Shown: positions 1 to 7,049 of the stretch, piece by piece | How the letters are laid out: each line of letters starts with the position of its first letter | Numbering within the stretch: the first letter of the stretch is position 1 | DNA from: Prevotellaceae bacterium | GTDB taxonomy: Bacteria; Bacteroidota; Bacteroidia; Bacteroidales; Bacteroidaceae | Assembly (NCBI GenBank): GCA_031262265.1 | Contig: JAISIB010000017.1 | Span: forward strand, 1 to 12,435 | Direction of reading: 5' to 3' | Length of the DNA stretch: 12,435 nucleotides | Position numbers and translations under genes: made by a program | Notes under the pieces: generated by a model | The model's input: only the letters and a program-made list of their open reading frames with translations | Told to the model about the DNA's origin: nothing | The model's database searches: none

Positions 1-166
1 TATGGGGCATCGGATGGAAATATACCTCTCGCCCGTAGATGCCGAACACGTAATAAATATCTCCCGTGACTTCGGTATTGATGCACAAGTAGTCGGACGT
101 GTAGAAACAAGCGACAAAAAGGAATTGGTGATACGGGCTGAGAATGGGGAGTGGCGGTATGAGTGA
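1..166 (+). CDS. purM: Phosphoribosylformylglycinamidine cyclo-ligase (AIR synthetase), C-terminal end only
   Basis: This is a 3' fragment in frame 2, 54 readable codons ending in TGA at 164-166; the rest lies before the window. It begins MGHRMEIYLS, followed by a segment ending DAQVVGRVE. That is the conserved C-terminal signature of PurM, the cytosolic enzyme that closes the imidazole ring of 5-aminoimidazole ribonucleotide in purine synthesis (family knowledge). The C-terminus looks natural and not cut, because it ends just after the expected final strand. The next gene, a DNA methyltransferase, starts 5 bases before this stop codon, so the two are probably translationally coupled. The identification rests on only 54 residues, but the motif is distinctive. 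Confidence 0.85.
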   Translation, partial: MGHRMEIYLSPVDAEHVINISRDFGIDAQVVGRVETSDKKELVIRAENGEWRYE

Positions 167-1772
167 GATACGTGTGTTACCTTTTAAGAGCAGAACTGCC
201 CAATTGTTAAGTATTAAAGAAGCGAGCGAATGGGCAAGTAATTTTACAGGTAGAAACGTGACTCCCTCCAATATATCATACCTGATTCAATATGGGAGAA
301 TCCAGAAAATGGGTGAGAATGGCTCTACCAAGATAGCTTTAAGTGAGCTATCAAAGTATTATCAATCGTTTAATGGTTTACGCGAGGTTCGTTTTAAGCA
401 AGCATTGGGCGAAGATCTTAATTGGGCACTATCATTTGACCAGTACAAAGAATCAGAAACTACTAAGCACGTACATCGCCTACATCCCTATAAAGGAAAA
501 TTTATTCCCCAGTTAGTAGAGTATTTTTTAGACAGTCATATTGATAATTTTAAAACCGAAGTTTATTTTCATCCGGAAGACATTGTTCTTGATCCATTCT
601 CCGGTAGTGGCACAACAATGGTACAAGCGTGTGAATTAAACATGCATGCTATCGGTATAGACGTATCTGCGTTTAATGCGCTCATTGGAAATTGTAAGGT
701 TAGCAAGTATGATTTACCTAATATCCTTACAGAAACCAATCGCATTACGCAAAAATTAAAGGACTCTGTACTCGCTTCTCATATTATTGCCTTTGAAGAA
801 GAATTATCTCAGAGATTGAATGAGTTTAATAGTACATATTTTCCTGTACCTGAATATAAATACCGTTTGTACCATGGTGAAATTGAGGAGAAAGAATATG
901 GGAATCAAAAAGCGCAAGAGTTTCTCCCTATTTACCTGCAACTTGTAAATAAATATCACATTAAACTTAAACAAACCGGTTCAAAAACATTCTTAGACAA
1001 GTGGTATTCACAACATATTAGGGAGGAAATAGAACTTGTGTTCGAGGAAATAAAAAAAATCAAGGACGTCAACACGAAAAGATTAGTCAGTGTCATATTA
1101 AGTCGCACGATTCGTAGCTGCCGCGCTACAACGCATGCAGATTTAGCCACGCTTATCGAACCCGTAACCACCACTTATTACTGCCATAAACATGGGAAAA
1201 TATGCAAGCCTCTTTTCTCCATTCTAAAATGGTGGGAGAGCTACACAAAAGATACTATCAAACGTATCGCGGCGTTTGAGGATCTGCGGACAACAACGTT
1301 TCAATATTGCATAACAGGGGATAGTCGTACGATTGACATCCTAACAGAACTTCATATAAAGTATCCTTCTTTGGAAAGATTGGTTAGAACGCAAAAGATA
1401 CGAGGGATCTTTTCGTCTCCGCCTTATGTAGGATTGATCGATTATCATGAACAACATGCCTATGCGTATGACTTGTTCGGTTTTGAACGTAATGACGACT
1501 TAGAGATCGGGCCGTTATTTAAAGGACAAAAGGCCGAAGCTAAAGAAAGCTATACGATAGGAGTTTCAGATGTGCTCAATAATTGCAAGAGATACATGGT
1601 TGATGATTATAACGTTTTCTTAGTTGCCAACGACAAATACAATTTGTACCCTACCATTGCAGATAGAGCAAATATGAAGATTGTCAACCAGTTTAAAAGG
1701 CCTGTATTAAACAGAACCGAGAAAGATAAAGGAGCCTACTCGGAGACAATATTCCATTTGAAAGAAAAATAA
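159..1772 (+). CDS. Type II DNA methyltransferase (alpha-like motif order, N4-cytosine or N6-adenine) with N-terminal HTH-like segment
   Basis: The enzyme should methylate host DNA at the site cut by the adjacent endonuclease. With the ATG at 159 it has 537 residues. An in-frame ATG at 144 exists, but 159 is better because GGGGAG lies 8 bases upstream. Residues about 16-63 (SIKEASEWA to KIALSEL) resemble a helix-turn-helix or excisionase-like fold. Motif X is HRLHPYKGKF (106-115). Motif I, the SAM-binding DPFSGSGTT, is at 145-153, followed by GID (166-168). Catalytic motif IV, SSPPY, is at 419-423. The gap of about 265 residues between I and IV should hold the target-recognition domain, which gives an alpha-type order. 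SPPY occurs in amino-MTases and does not separate N4-cytosine from N6-adenine targets. The gene overlaps the purM stop by 8 bases. It is AT-rich compared with its neighbours (17 G/C of 60 at 961-1020), which suggests acquisition. The HTH-like segment could autoregulate; that is inference. Confidence 0.9.
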   Translation: MSEIRVLPFKSRTAQLLSIKEASEWASNFTGRNVTPSNISYLIQYGRIQKMGENGSTKIALSELSKYYQSFNGLREVRFKQALGEDLNWALSFDQYKESETTKHVHRLHPYKGKFIPQLVEYFLDSHIDNFKTEVYFHPEDIVLDPFSGSGTTMVQACELNMHAIGIDVSAFNALIGNCKVSKYDLPNILTETNRITQKLKDSVLASHIIAFEEELSQRLNEFNSTYFPVPEYKYRLYHGEIEEKEYGNQKAQEFLPIYLQLVNKYHIKLKQTGSKTFLDKWYSQHIREEIELVFEEIKKIKDVNTKRLVSVILSRTIRSCRATTHADLATLIEPVTTTYYCHKHGKICKPLFSILKWWESYTKDTIKRIAAFEDLRTTTFQYCITGDSRTIDILTELHIKYPSLERLVRTQKIRGIFSSPPYVGLIDYHEQHAYAYDLFGFERNDDLEIGPLFKGQKAEAKESYTIGVSDVLNNCKRYMVDDYNVFLVANDKYNLYPTIADRANMKIVNQFKRPVLNRTEKDKGAYSETIFHLKEK

Positions 1773-1776
1773 TGTT

Positions 1777-2841
1777 ATGGCATTAAATAATAAAACCAAA
1801 GAAAAGGTTGCCTTGGAGGTTATCAAAGTCCTTGTCACACGATTTGAAAGTTTTCCGGAAAACACTTCAAAGAATAGAAATGCACCTTTCCACGAAGCTT
1901 TTCTAAAAGCTTTTGCCGATAGAATAGAAGATACCGTTTCGGATACAGCTTTCCTTATCAGTTTAAGCAGTTGGTTGCAGGGATTAAATACAACTTTGGG
2001 GCAAACTTTTTTCGAGAATGTGGCACATATATTATGCAACGGAGAAAAGCGGGAATACACGTCTAAGAAAAGGGGAAACCTGTCTATTACACAAACCCAA
2101 CGAGATAACATTACGAAGATCATTGCTGATTTAAGTACTTCTACGACTAAGCCTCATTTACAAGCAGAAGAACAAGCTATATTCCTACCAAATGAATCAG
2201 AAGAAGAGATTAAAGCTCTTGACTTCTCTGCCGATGTGTTTTTTGAAGATTCGGATTCGATTACTGCGATTGAATTAAAATCGGTCAAACCTAATTCCGG
2301 AGAAATGAGAGGTGAGAAACAAAAGATTCTCGAAGGAAAAGCTGCTTTATTCAAACAATATCCGAATAAGAAAGTACGCTTTTATATCGGATTCCCTTTT
2401 GATCCTACGGTGAATCCCGAAGAAGAGGATAATACCGCTTATAATAAAACTCGTTTCCTAAGTTCTATCATTAACATGAATAAGTTCTTTGCAGAAGAAG
2501 AGACACTCATAGCAGAAGAACTATGGGATTTTCTGTCAGGTGAGAAGAATACGATGAAAACTCTATTAGATATTATCAATATCATTGCAACGCCTGATTT
2601 TTATACAAAATATCAAGTACTAACTGACGATACCAAACGTAACACGCAGGAGCATCTCAACATATTAAACGAATGGTATTTAGTGTCCGAATCACACATC
2701 ACCCGACTATACAATGAACTCCGAAATGTTGACCCTACAATGAGTCAACCATACGAACGAATATATAATCAATCCTCTTTTGATAGCAATGGCAAGTATA
2801 ATTGGAAGAGATTTAACCTCCTTGAACCCATACTCCGTTAA
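1777..2841 (+). CDS. Type II restriction endonuclease, TdeIII/MjaII-like, PD-(D/E)XK fold
   Basis: This 354-residue protein is the restriction partner of the upstream methyltransferase and starts 4 bases after its stop. It resembles the TdeIII/MjaII family of type II endonucleases. The family features visible are an N-terminal helical part with LQGLNTTLGQTFFE (68-81), the catalytic stretch, and a downstream EELWDFLSGE segment. The PD-(D/E)XK core is readable as SADVFF with D153, then IELKSVKPN with E166 and K168. A predicted strand with GFPFDP (205-210) follows. Known members (TdeIII, MjaII) recognise GGNCC from my memory of the family; that this enzyme shares the site is inference. The frame is intact with no stop, so it is probably active. 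The gene is AT-rich like the methyltransferase and unlike prfA, which starts 12 bases further on. Residues after about 290 show no motif I recognise. Confidence 0.82.
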   Translation: MALNNKTKEKVALEVIKVLVTRFESFPENTSKNRNAPFHEAFLKAFADRIEDTVSDTAFLISLSSWLQGLNTTLGQTFFENVAHILCNGEKREYTSKKRGNLSITQTQRDNITKIIADLSTSTTKPHLQAEEQAIFLPNESEEEIKALDFSADVFFEDSDSITAIELKSVKPNSGEMRGEKQKILEGKAALFKQYPNKKVRFYIGFPFDPTVNPEEEDNTAYNKTRFLSSIINMNKFFAEEETLIAEELWDFLSGEKNTMKTLLDIINIIATPDFYTKYQVLTDDTKRNTQEHLNILNEWYLVSESHITRLYNELRNVDPTMSQPYERIYNQSSFDSNGKYNWKRFNLLEPILR

Positions 2842-2853
2842 TTTTTAACTCCC

Positions 2854-3966
2854 ATGCCCGACAATAACAACATATTAAATAAGCTCGATGGATTGGTCAG
2901 CCGATTCGAGGAGATTTCAACGCTGATTACAGACCCAGCCGTGATTGCCGACCAAAGACGCTACGTCAAACTGACGAAAGAATACAAAGAACTGAACGAA
3001 TTGATGCACGTTCGGCAAGCGTACATACAAGTTTTGAACAATATCAGCGAAGCAAAGGATATTTTGGCCAACGAACAAGATCCCGAGATGCGGGAGATGG
3101 CACGCGAAGAACTGGACTCTGGACAACAACGACAGCCGGAATTGGAAGAACAAATCAAGCTATTGCTCATTCCTGCCGATCCGGAGGACGGAAAGAATGC
3201 TATTCTGGAAATACGCAGCGGAACCGGTGGCGACGAAGCGGCGATCTTTGCGGGCGACCTGTTCCGTATGTATGCCAAATACTGCGAACGCAAAGGATGG
3301 CACTTAGAAATATCCAGTTACAGCGAGGGTGCGGCAGGCGGATACAAGGAAATTATATGTAGCCTCACGGGTGACAACGTTTTCGGCACGATGAAATACG
3401 AGTCCGGCGTTCATCGTGTACAGCGCGTACCGGCTACTGAAACGCAAGGACGCGTGCACACATCCGCAGCTTCGGTGGCCGTACTACCGGAAGCCGAAGA
3501 ATTCGACGTAGTCATAAACGAGGGAGAAATAAAATGGGATACTTTTCGTTCGGGCGGCGCAGGCGGACAAAACGTCAACAAGGTAGAGTCCGGCGTACGC
3601 CTGCGTTATCCGTGGAGAAATCCGAATACGGGCGTAACCGAGGAGATTCTTATCGAATGTACCGAGACGCGCGACCAACCTAAGAATAAAGAGCGTGCTT
3701 TGGCGCGGCTGCGTACCTTTATCTACGACAAAGAACACCAGAAATACACGGATGATATTGCATCGCGCCGTAAAACGATGGTTTCCACCGGCGATAGATC
3801 GGCTAAGATACGCACCTACAACTATCCGCAAGGGCGTATTACCGACCATCGCATCAACTATACCGTTTACAACCTGTCTGCGTTTACGGACGGAGACATT
3901 CAAGATTGTATCGACCATTTGATCGTGGCCGAGAATGCCGAGCGCATGAAAGAGAGCGAACTCTAA
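2854..3966 (+). CDS. prfA: Peptide chain release factor 1
   Basis: RF1 reads UAA and UAG stop codons in the ribosomal A site and triggers release of the finished protein. The 370 residues fit the usual bacterial RF1 length. The codon-recognition tripeptide PAT is at 193-195 in RVPATETQGR; RF2 would carry SPF there, so this is RF1. The peptidyl-transfer GGQ motif is at 237-239 in SGGAGGQN, where the Gln is normally methylated by PrmC. The N-terminal helical domain covers about 1-105. The ATG follows the endonuclease stop by 12 bases and gives the N-terminus expected for Bacteroidales RF1. Base composition returns to the core-genome type here. Nearness to purM and pyrF matches the usual Bacteroidales arrangement, with the RM pair inserted before it. 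Confidence 0.97.
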   Translation: MPDNNNILNKLDGLVSRFEEISTLITDPAVIADQRRYVKLTKEYKELNELMHVRQAYIQVLNNISEAKDILANEQDPEMREMAREELDSGQQRQPELEEQIKLLLIPADPEDGKNAILEIRSGTGGDEAAIFAGDLFRMYAKYCERKGWHLEISSYSEGAAGGYKEIICSLTGDNVFGTMKYESGVHRVQRVPATETQGRVHTSAASVAVLPEAEEFDVVINEGEIKWDTFRSGGAGGQNVNKVESGVRLRYPWRNPNTGVTEEILIECTETRDQPKNKERALARLRTFIYDKEHQKYTDDIASRRKTMVSTGDRSAKIRTYNYPQGRITDHRINYTVYNLSAFTDGDIQDCIDHLIVAENAERMKESEL

Positions 3967-3977
3967 TATAAACAACG

Positions 3978-5078
3978 ATGGAACATGCCATACTATCTAC
4001 GGTCGGGCGACGCATACAAGAGGCGTTCTGCCGTTTTTGCGTGCCGATTATTGTCCTGTTCGGTTGCGCAACGACCGCTTGGATCGGCTTATATACCGAC
4101 GCGATACCCGTTTGGCTCATTTACTTCTGTGCGCTGAGCGTTCCTTTTACGATTTCCGCCGCCATGTGGGCTGAAAGCCGGCAACGACGCAGTCATCTCT
4201 TCGTTTCCATCATCGTGTTAGCGGCATTACTCCTTTACTGCTATTTTTTGCCTGCCGACATTGATGCATCGGATTCGGTGACGTTCGTGCAACCGATAGT
4301 GCTCGGAGGCGTAGGCGTACTATCTATCTTTTTTATGCCGTTTATACGCGAGAAAGACAGCGACGTCGCGTTTCGAACCTACGCACAAGAGCTTATTTTT
4401 CAAGCCCTGCGTGCAGCCGCCTTCGGAATATTGCTCTACGCGGGCTTGGCTTTTAGTATTTGGATCGTCAATACGCTGTTTAACATAGAGCCTCATTGGG
4501 AGCCGTACGGACAATTGGCTATCTTATGCTTTATCTTGTTCACACCGCTCTGTTTCTTATTTTCCCTACCTCCTATGGATAAGTTGATAGTCGGCGAAGT
4601 ATCCATCATAGACAAGCTCATAGATACCGTTAGCCGGTATATTCTGCTGCCTATCGTGGTTCTTTATACGCTGATCATGTATATCTACTTGATCCGAATC
4701 ATAACCTTATGGGAATTGCCGAACGGATTGGTGGCAGTGCCTGTGTCCGTGCTTTTCATAGGTACGCTGATCGTTATTTTTTTGCAGTATCCTGTGGCAA
4801 CAAGTAACCGAGATAACAAATTATCTCGCCTTCTCTTTCCGTTTTCCGGCTTTGTTATTGTACCCTTGCTGGTGCTTATGACAATCGGCATCGTACAACG
4901 TTTTTCGGACTACGGCGCAACGATCAACCGCTGCTATGTGTTAGCTTTCAATCTCTGGTGCTACGGCGTCGCCCTATACTTGTACCTGAGCAAAGCACGT
5001 CGCTTGGTACCCATTGTAGCCTCATTGGTAATCGTATTGCTGTTTACGCTTTTACTAACTTCCCTTTTCCTGATGTAA
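3978..5078 (+). CDS. Polytopic inner-membrane protein, DUF4153-like, lacking the usual C-terminal part
   Basis: The function is unknown. The 366 residues are almost entirely hydrophobic, and I count about 11 likely membrane helices. Examples are near 22-40, 43-64, 74-93 and 101-123, with the last at about 343-366. Segments such as ALRAAAFGILLYAGLAF, the stretch around WELPNGLVAVPVS and the YGATINRCYVLAFNLW region resemble DUF4153 proteins of Bacteroidota. Those proteins are usually longer (about 600 residues from memory), with a further region after the membrane domain. Here the protein stops with LFLM at the end of the last helix, and pyrF begins 1 base after the stop. The missing part is therefore absent and has not been shifted out of frame. 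The gene starts 11 bases after prfA. The placement suggests co-expression with prfA and pyrF but does not indicate a role. The family call is from sequence memory. Confidence 0.75.
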   Translation: MEHAILSTVGRRIQEAFCRFCVPIIVLFGCATTAWIGLYTDAIPVWLIYFCALSVPFTISAAMWAESRQRRSHLFVSIIVLAALLLYCYFLPADIDASDSVTFVQPIVLGGVGVLSIFFMPFIREKDSDVAFRTYAQELIFQALRAAAFGILLYAGLAFSIWIVNTLFNIEPHWEPYGQLAILCFILFTPLCFLFSLPPMDKLIVGEVSIIDKLIDTVSRYILLPIVVLYTLIMYIYLIRIITLWELPNGLVAVPVSVLFIGTLIVIFLQYPVATSNRDNKLSRLLFPFSGFVIVPLLVLMTIGIVQRFSDYGATINRCYVLAFNLWCYGVALYLYLSKARRLVPIVASLVIVLLFTLLLTSLFLM

Positions 5079-5079
5079 T

Positions 5080-5907
5080 ATGACTACCGAACAACTTTAT
5101 GCCCATATTTTGAGCAAACAATCCTTTTTGTGCGTCGGACTGGATACGGACATCGCTAAGATTCCCGCCCATCTGCTACACGAAACAGACCCCGTCTTTG
5201 CTTTCAACAAAGCAATTATCGACGCGACAGCCGACCTTTGTGTTGCATACAAACCCAATCTGGCATTTTACGAAAGCATGGGCGTGCGCGGATGGGGGGC
5301 TTTTGAGAAAACCATCCGTTATATCAAAGACAACTACCCCGATCAATTCATTATTGCCGACGCCAAACGTGGCGACATAGGCAACACCAGCGAGATGTAT
5401 GCCCGTACGTTTTTCGACGAACTGGATATTGACGCGGTAACCGTCGCTCCGTATATGGGCGAAGACAGTGTACGTCCGTTCCTGCGTCCCGGCAAGTGGG
5501 TCATCCTATTGGCTTTGACCTCCAACAAAGGCTCGCGAGATTTTCAGTTGATCGAAGATAAAGAAGGCACTCCCCTATTCGAGCGCGTGCTTTCCGTATC
5601 GCAACAATGGGCTACCGAGGAACAAATGATGTACGTGGTCGGTGCCACGCAAGGTCGCATGTTCGAGGATGTGCGTAAACTCGCACCCCGACACTTCCTC
5701 CTCGTGCCGGGCATAGGCGCACAAGGCGGATCACTGACTGACGTATGTAAATATGGTATGCATGATCGGTGTGGTTTGCTCGTTAATTCTTCGCGCGCCA
5801 TCCTATATGCCGATTCTTCCGAACGCTTCTCCGAGGCAGCGCGTGAGGCGGCCGCAGCCGTACAACAAGAGATGCAAAAAGAACTGGCGAAGCGAGTAAA
5901 AAGCTAA
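5080..5907 (+). CDS. pyrF: Orotidine 5'-phosphate decarboxylase (long, bacterial group 2 type)
   Basis: PyrF makes UMP from OMP, the last step of pyrimidine nucleotide synthesis, in the cytosol. The 275 residues fit the longer PyrF subgroup. Visible motifs are LCVGLDTD (17-24), VAYKPNLAFYE (56-66), and the catalytic DAKRGD at 94-99 with K96 as the likely proton donor. Near the C-terminus VPGIGAQGG forms the phosphate-binding loop, followed by LLVNSSRAI. The ATG lies 1 base after the stop of the membrane-protein gene, so translational coupling is likely. It ends with TAA at 5905-5907. A 92-base gap follows, the first real break in the gene chain. Confidence 0.96.
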   Translation: MTTEQLYAHILSKQSFLCVGLDTDIAKIPAHLLHETDPVFAFNKAIIDATADLCVAYKPNLAFYESMGVRGWGAFEKTIRYIKDNYPDQFIIADAKRGDIGNTSEMYARTFFDELDIDAVTVAPYMGEDSVRPFLRPGKWVILLALTSNKGSRDFQLIEDKEGTPLFERVLSVSQQWATEEQMMYVVGATQGRMFEDVRKLAPRHFLLVPGIGAQGGSLTDVCKYGMHDRCGLLVNSSRAILYADSSERFSEAAREAAAAVQQEMQKELAKRVKS

Positions 5908-5999
5908 ATATCCATAATGAATGATGCACTTATGAGAAAAAAAGGCGTTCTTTGCAAATTGAAACGAAACTATCGACGATATTCTGATCTGAATAAAAT
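5908..5999. other. 92-base intergenic gap between pyrF and lpxD
   Basis: This is the only gap over 15 bases between plus-strand genes before 11581, so it is where an lpx promoter would be expected. I found no good match to the Bacteroidota sigma-ABfr promoter (TTG at -33, TAxxTTTG at -7). The nearest is GTTCTTTG at 5947-5954, which lacks the TA and has no TTG at the right distance. There is no stem-loop followed by a T run after pyrF. No Shine-Dalgarno sequence precedes the lpxD ATG; the bases are AATAAAAT, an A/T-rich leader common in this phylum. A 35-codon basic ORF (5917-6024) crosses the gap and is treated in the findings. Whether lpxD has its own promoter or is read through from purM-pyrF is undecided. 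Confidence 0.5.
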
Positions 6000-7049
6000 A
6001 TGGAGTTTTCGGCCAAACAAATAGCCTCTTATCTGCAAGGCGAAATTATCGGAAACGAGGATGCAACGGTCAACACCTTTGCGAAAATAGAAGAAGGGTT
6101 TCCGGGTGCGCTTTCCTTTCTGTCAAATCCAAAATATATATCCTATATTTATGAGACGCAATCGAGCATTGTCCTCATAAATCGCGATTTTGTACCGGAA
6201 CAGCCCGTTGCGGCCACACTGATTCGTGTAGACAACGCATACGAGAGCATCGCTAAACTATTGACGCTTTATGAGTCGTCAAAGCCTAAGAAACAAGGCA
6301 TACACGCGTTGGCTTTCGTAGACGCGACGGCGCAAGTGGGCAAAGATGTGTATATCGCTCCGTTCGCGTACGTCGGAGCGCATGCTATCATCGGCGATCG
6401 GGTACAGCTGCACCCCTACTCTTGTGTCGACGACCGTGCGAAAATAGGCGGACAAAGCATCTTGTATCCACACGTAACCGTCTATCACGATTGCCAAGTA
6501 GGCAACGAATGCGTATTGCATGCGGGAGCGGTCATAGGTGCGGACGGATTCGGTTTTGCGCCTACGGCAGACGGATACGAAAAGATACCGCAAATAGGAA
6601 TCGTTGTCTTGGAAGACAAAGTTGAGGTAGGTGCCAACACATGTATTGACCGTGCTACGATGGGCGCGACCATTGTGCATACGGGTGTTAAACTCGACAA
6701 CCTGATTCAAGTCGCCCACAACGACGAGATAGGCGCACATACCGTTATGGCGGCACAAACGGGTATCGCCGGTTCGACGAAAATAGGCGAATGGTGTATG
6801 TTCGGCGGACAAGTAGGTTTGGCCGGACACATTCACATAGGCAATAAAGTAAGTATCGGCGCGCAATCCGGCATAGCGAACTCGCTCAAAGACGGCGCGC
6901 AAGTGTTTGGGAGTCCGGCATTCGACGCTAAACAATTTATGAAAGCCTCCATTGCGCTGCGCCGCCTACCCGACATGCAGCAAGAACTACGCGAACTGCG
7001 CCGCGAACTGGAAGAATTGAAAAAAGCCAATAACGAAAATAAATCATAG
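6000..7049 (+). CDS. lpxD: UDP-3-O-acylglucosamine N-acyltransferase
   Basis: LpxD adds the second (amide-linked) hydroxyacyl chain from acyl-ACP to UDP-3-O-acyl-glucosamine, the third step of lipid A synthesis on the cytosolic face of the inner membrane. The length of 349 residues is typical. The N-terminal uridine-binding domain covers about 1-100. Left-handed beta-helix hexapeptide repeats run about 105-310. The catalytic His is H240 in LIQVAHNDEIG, equivalent to the H of the AHN motif in known LpxD proteins. GADGFGF (180-186) is also characteristic. The C-terminus (about 322-345) is a charged helix rich in Leu, Glu and Arg, expected to take part in trimer packing. The TAG stop is followed directly by the ATG of lpxC-fabZ with no gap. 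Confidence 0.96.
   Translation: MEFSAKQIASYLQGEIIGNEDATVNTFAKIEEGFPGALSFLSNPKYISYIYETQSSIVLINRDFVPEQPVAATLIRVDNAYESIAKLLTLYESSKPKKQGIHALAFVDATAQVGKDVYIAPFAYVGAHAIIGDRVQLHPYSCVDDRAKIGGQSILYPHVTVYHDCQVGNECVLHAGAVIGADGFGFAPTADGYEKIPQIGIVVLEDKVEVGANTCIDRATMGATIVHTGVKLDNLIQVAHNDEIGAHTVMAAQTGIAGSTKIGEWCMFGGQVGLAGHIHIGNKVSIGAQSGIANSLKDGAQVFGSPAFDAKQFMKASIALRRLPDMQQELRELRRELEELKKANNENKS

Noticed and set aside
144..158. Earlier ATG for the methyltransferase at 144
   Set aside because: It lacks a ribosome-binding site and would extend the overlap with purM. GGGGAG is well placed for the ATG at 159.
1707..2123. 138-codon minus-strand open frame over the methyltransferase/nuclease junction
   Set aside because: It covers the start of the nuclease gene. 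Low-complexity Phe/Leu/Ser composition is typical of the reverse of an AT-rich coding strand.
3484..3975. 163-codon minus-strand open frame across prfA
   Set aside because: Antisense shadow of a highly conserved gene; no family resemblance and no promoter.
6300..6930. Short repeated DNA motifs in lpxD (and again in lpxA)
   Set aside because: They encode the hexapeptide repeats of the beta-helix and are protein repeats, not a DNA repeat element.
6279..6935. 218-codon open frame on the minus strand inside lpxD
   Set aside because: It lies wholly antisense to a gene with all LpxD motifs. Its translation has no recognisable domain, and it is explained by the third-position base bias of lpxD.
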